NCBI GenBank assembly: GCA_030066785.1
Contig: JASJAZ010000028.1
Span: forward strand, 1 to 36,397
Length of the DNA stretch: 36,397 nt
Direction: 5' to 3'
Source: Desulfobacterales bacterium
Lineage (GTDB): Bacteria; Desulfobacterota; Desulfobacteria; Desulfobacterales; JASJAZ01
Shown: positions 35,543 to 36,397 of the stretch, in pieces
How the letters are laid out: every line of letters begins with the position of its first letter
How positions within the stretch are numbered: the stretch's first letter is position 1
Translations under genes and position numbers: made by a program
Notes under the pieces: model-generated
What the model was told of the DNA's origin: nothing
The model's input: only the letters and a program-made list of their open reading frames with translations
Database searches by the model: none

Positions 35543-36397
35543 TTAAGCAGCTCGTGATAAGGTCAGCACGTCAACCTGACGGGCACCAGCTTTTAGAAGG
35601 ACCTTGGCACATTCATTCACAGTGGCACCGGTGGTGTAGACATCATCAATTAAAAGAAGGCGCTGATCAGCAATCTGATCGGCACACTTTAGTTCAAATG
35701 CATTTTTCACATTTACTAAGCGATGTTTACGATTCAAACCGATTTGAGAATCGGTCCAATTTTTCCGGACCAGATTACCATAGTCAATCGGAATGCTGCT
35801 TAGGATTTTTCCCGTGGCGGCCTGACAGTTTTCTTCAGACCATTTCCTGACAAGCAGGAAACTCTGATTAAATCCGCGCTGGCGAAGTCTTTTGATATGC
35901 AGCGGAACCGGTATAATTTGATCAAAATTAGCATCCGGCCAGAACTGCAATGCAGTCTCAAACAAAACCAATCCAAGCGGTTGGGCTAGCTGGATTTGTC
36001 CTTCGTATTTGAGGGCGTGGATGACGGCCATGAGTGGTCCGTCATATATTCCAAAAGCCCTGGCCCGATTGAAGTAAACCGGAGTTGTCATACAATCACC
36101 ACAGATATGATCATTGCCGACGCGACTTTTAAACATTATGCCGCAGGTGGAACAGATGGGTGATTCAATACCACGGATTTGGCTTAAACAATCAGGGCAT
36201 AGAAATGGCGCTAAAACACGATGCCAGGTGTTTGCTAAATAACACAAATCGCTGCTTGGGGGCGCATGTCTTGCCGCGCTGATTGGATCTAGCTCAAACG
36301 CTGAATTGCTAAATAGTTCCCGACAATGAACGCATTTGGTGGGAAAAAGGACTTCACGAAAAATACCCAGAAGGTACCGTTTCCAATTCGGTTTCTG
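35543..36397 (-). CDS. comF: ComF family phosphoribosyltransferase-like protein (5' truncated)
   Basis: ComF-family proteins combine a zinc-binding head with a PRPP-binding type-I phosphoribosyltransferase-like domain. The name comes from natural competence. The reading frame runs uninterrupted to the window edge (284 visible residues); the true start lies beyond. The head contains LLGIFREVLFPTKCVHCREL, CPDC, CSTC and CGDC (four Cys pairs). The C-terminal part has IIPVPLHIKRLRQRGFNQS and the PRPP loop RLLLIDDVYTTGATVNEC. Other competence genes are not visible, so a role in DNA uptake is unproven. Confidence 0.9.
   Translation of the reverse strand, partial: QKPNWKRYLLGIFREVLFPTKCVHCRELFSNSAFELDPISAARHAPPSSDLCYLANTWHRVLAPFLCPDCLSQIRGIESPICSTCGIMFKSRVGNDHICGDCMTTPVYFNRARAFGIYDGPLMAVIHALKYEGQIQLAQPLGLVLFETALQFWPDANFDQIIPVPLHIKRLRQRGFNQSFLLVRKWSEENCQAATGKILSSIPIDYGNLVRKNWTDSQIGLNRKHRLVNVKNAFELKCADQIADQRLLLIDDVYTTGATVNECAKVLLKAGARQVDVLTLSRAA

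Overview
The window looks like chromosomal, mostly core-genome DNA from a Gram-negative bacterium of the Desulfobacterota (Desulfobacterales-like deltaproteobacterium). This is inferred from the gene content: a DUF1848 end next to a dihydrouridine synthase, a short protein resembling a MucR N-terminus, a DUF2914 protein, glutamate-1-semialdehyde aminomutase (C5 haem route), an F0-only atpZ-I-B-E cluster, a long-form HflX, and many Sec-secreted proteins and lipoproteins. No phage, transposon, CRISPR array or plasmid function was seen.

Layout. 1-1148 (+): end of a DUF1848 protein, then dusB. 1332-4978: a 50-residue membrane protein (-), a YgiM-like SH3/coiled-coil membrane protein (+), a DUF2914 secreted protein (-), a lipoprotein with a FlgT-C-like end (-), and a small MucR-N-like protein (+). 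5037-7798: a hypothetical gene (+), hemL (-), a degenerate KptA/Tpt1-like protein (+) and tRNA-Lys(CTT). 8239-14133 (+): rpsF, rpsR, rplI, dnaB, hflX, an inositol-monophosphatase-family gene and a small Cys-containing protein. 14385-15728 (-): a divergent DnaA, followed by an AT-rich island. 16426-19290 (+): uvrA, converging on a long minus-strand block.

The minus-strand block (31442 down to 19278) starts at a strong sigma70-type promoter. It encodes a small lipoprotein, a 903-residue lipoprotein with repeated beta-sandwich modules plus TPRs, a TolB-like beta-propeller protein, a TPR protein, then a peptide/nickel-family ABC importer (binding protein, two permeases, two ATPases). The four envelope proteins and the importer may form one envelope assembly; this is the best candidate here for an undescribed system. 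Beyond it, also on minus, lie the F0 sector genes ending in a perfect 16-bp terminator hairpin, pyrK without pyrD, pgeF and a 5'-truncated comF running off the window end.

Other points of interest are a KptA-like protein lacking most catalytic motifs and carrying a basic tail, a DnaA with altered Walker A and DNA-recognition signatures, a JAMM-like motif in the HflX N-terminal extension, and partial sodium-ligand residues in the F0 c subunit. All calls come from reading the sequence; no database search was run.
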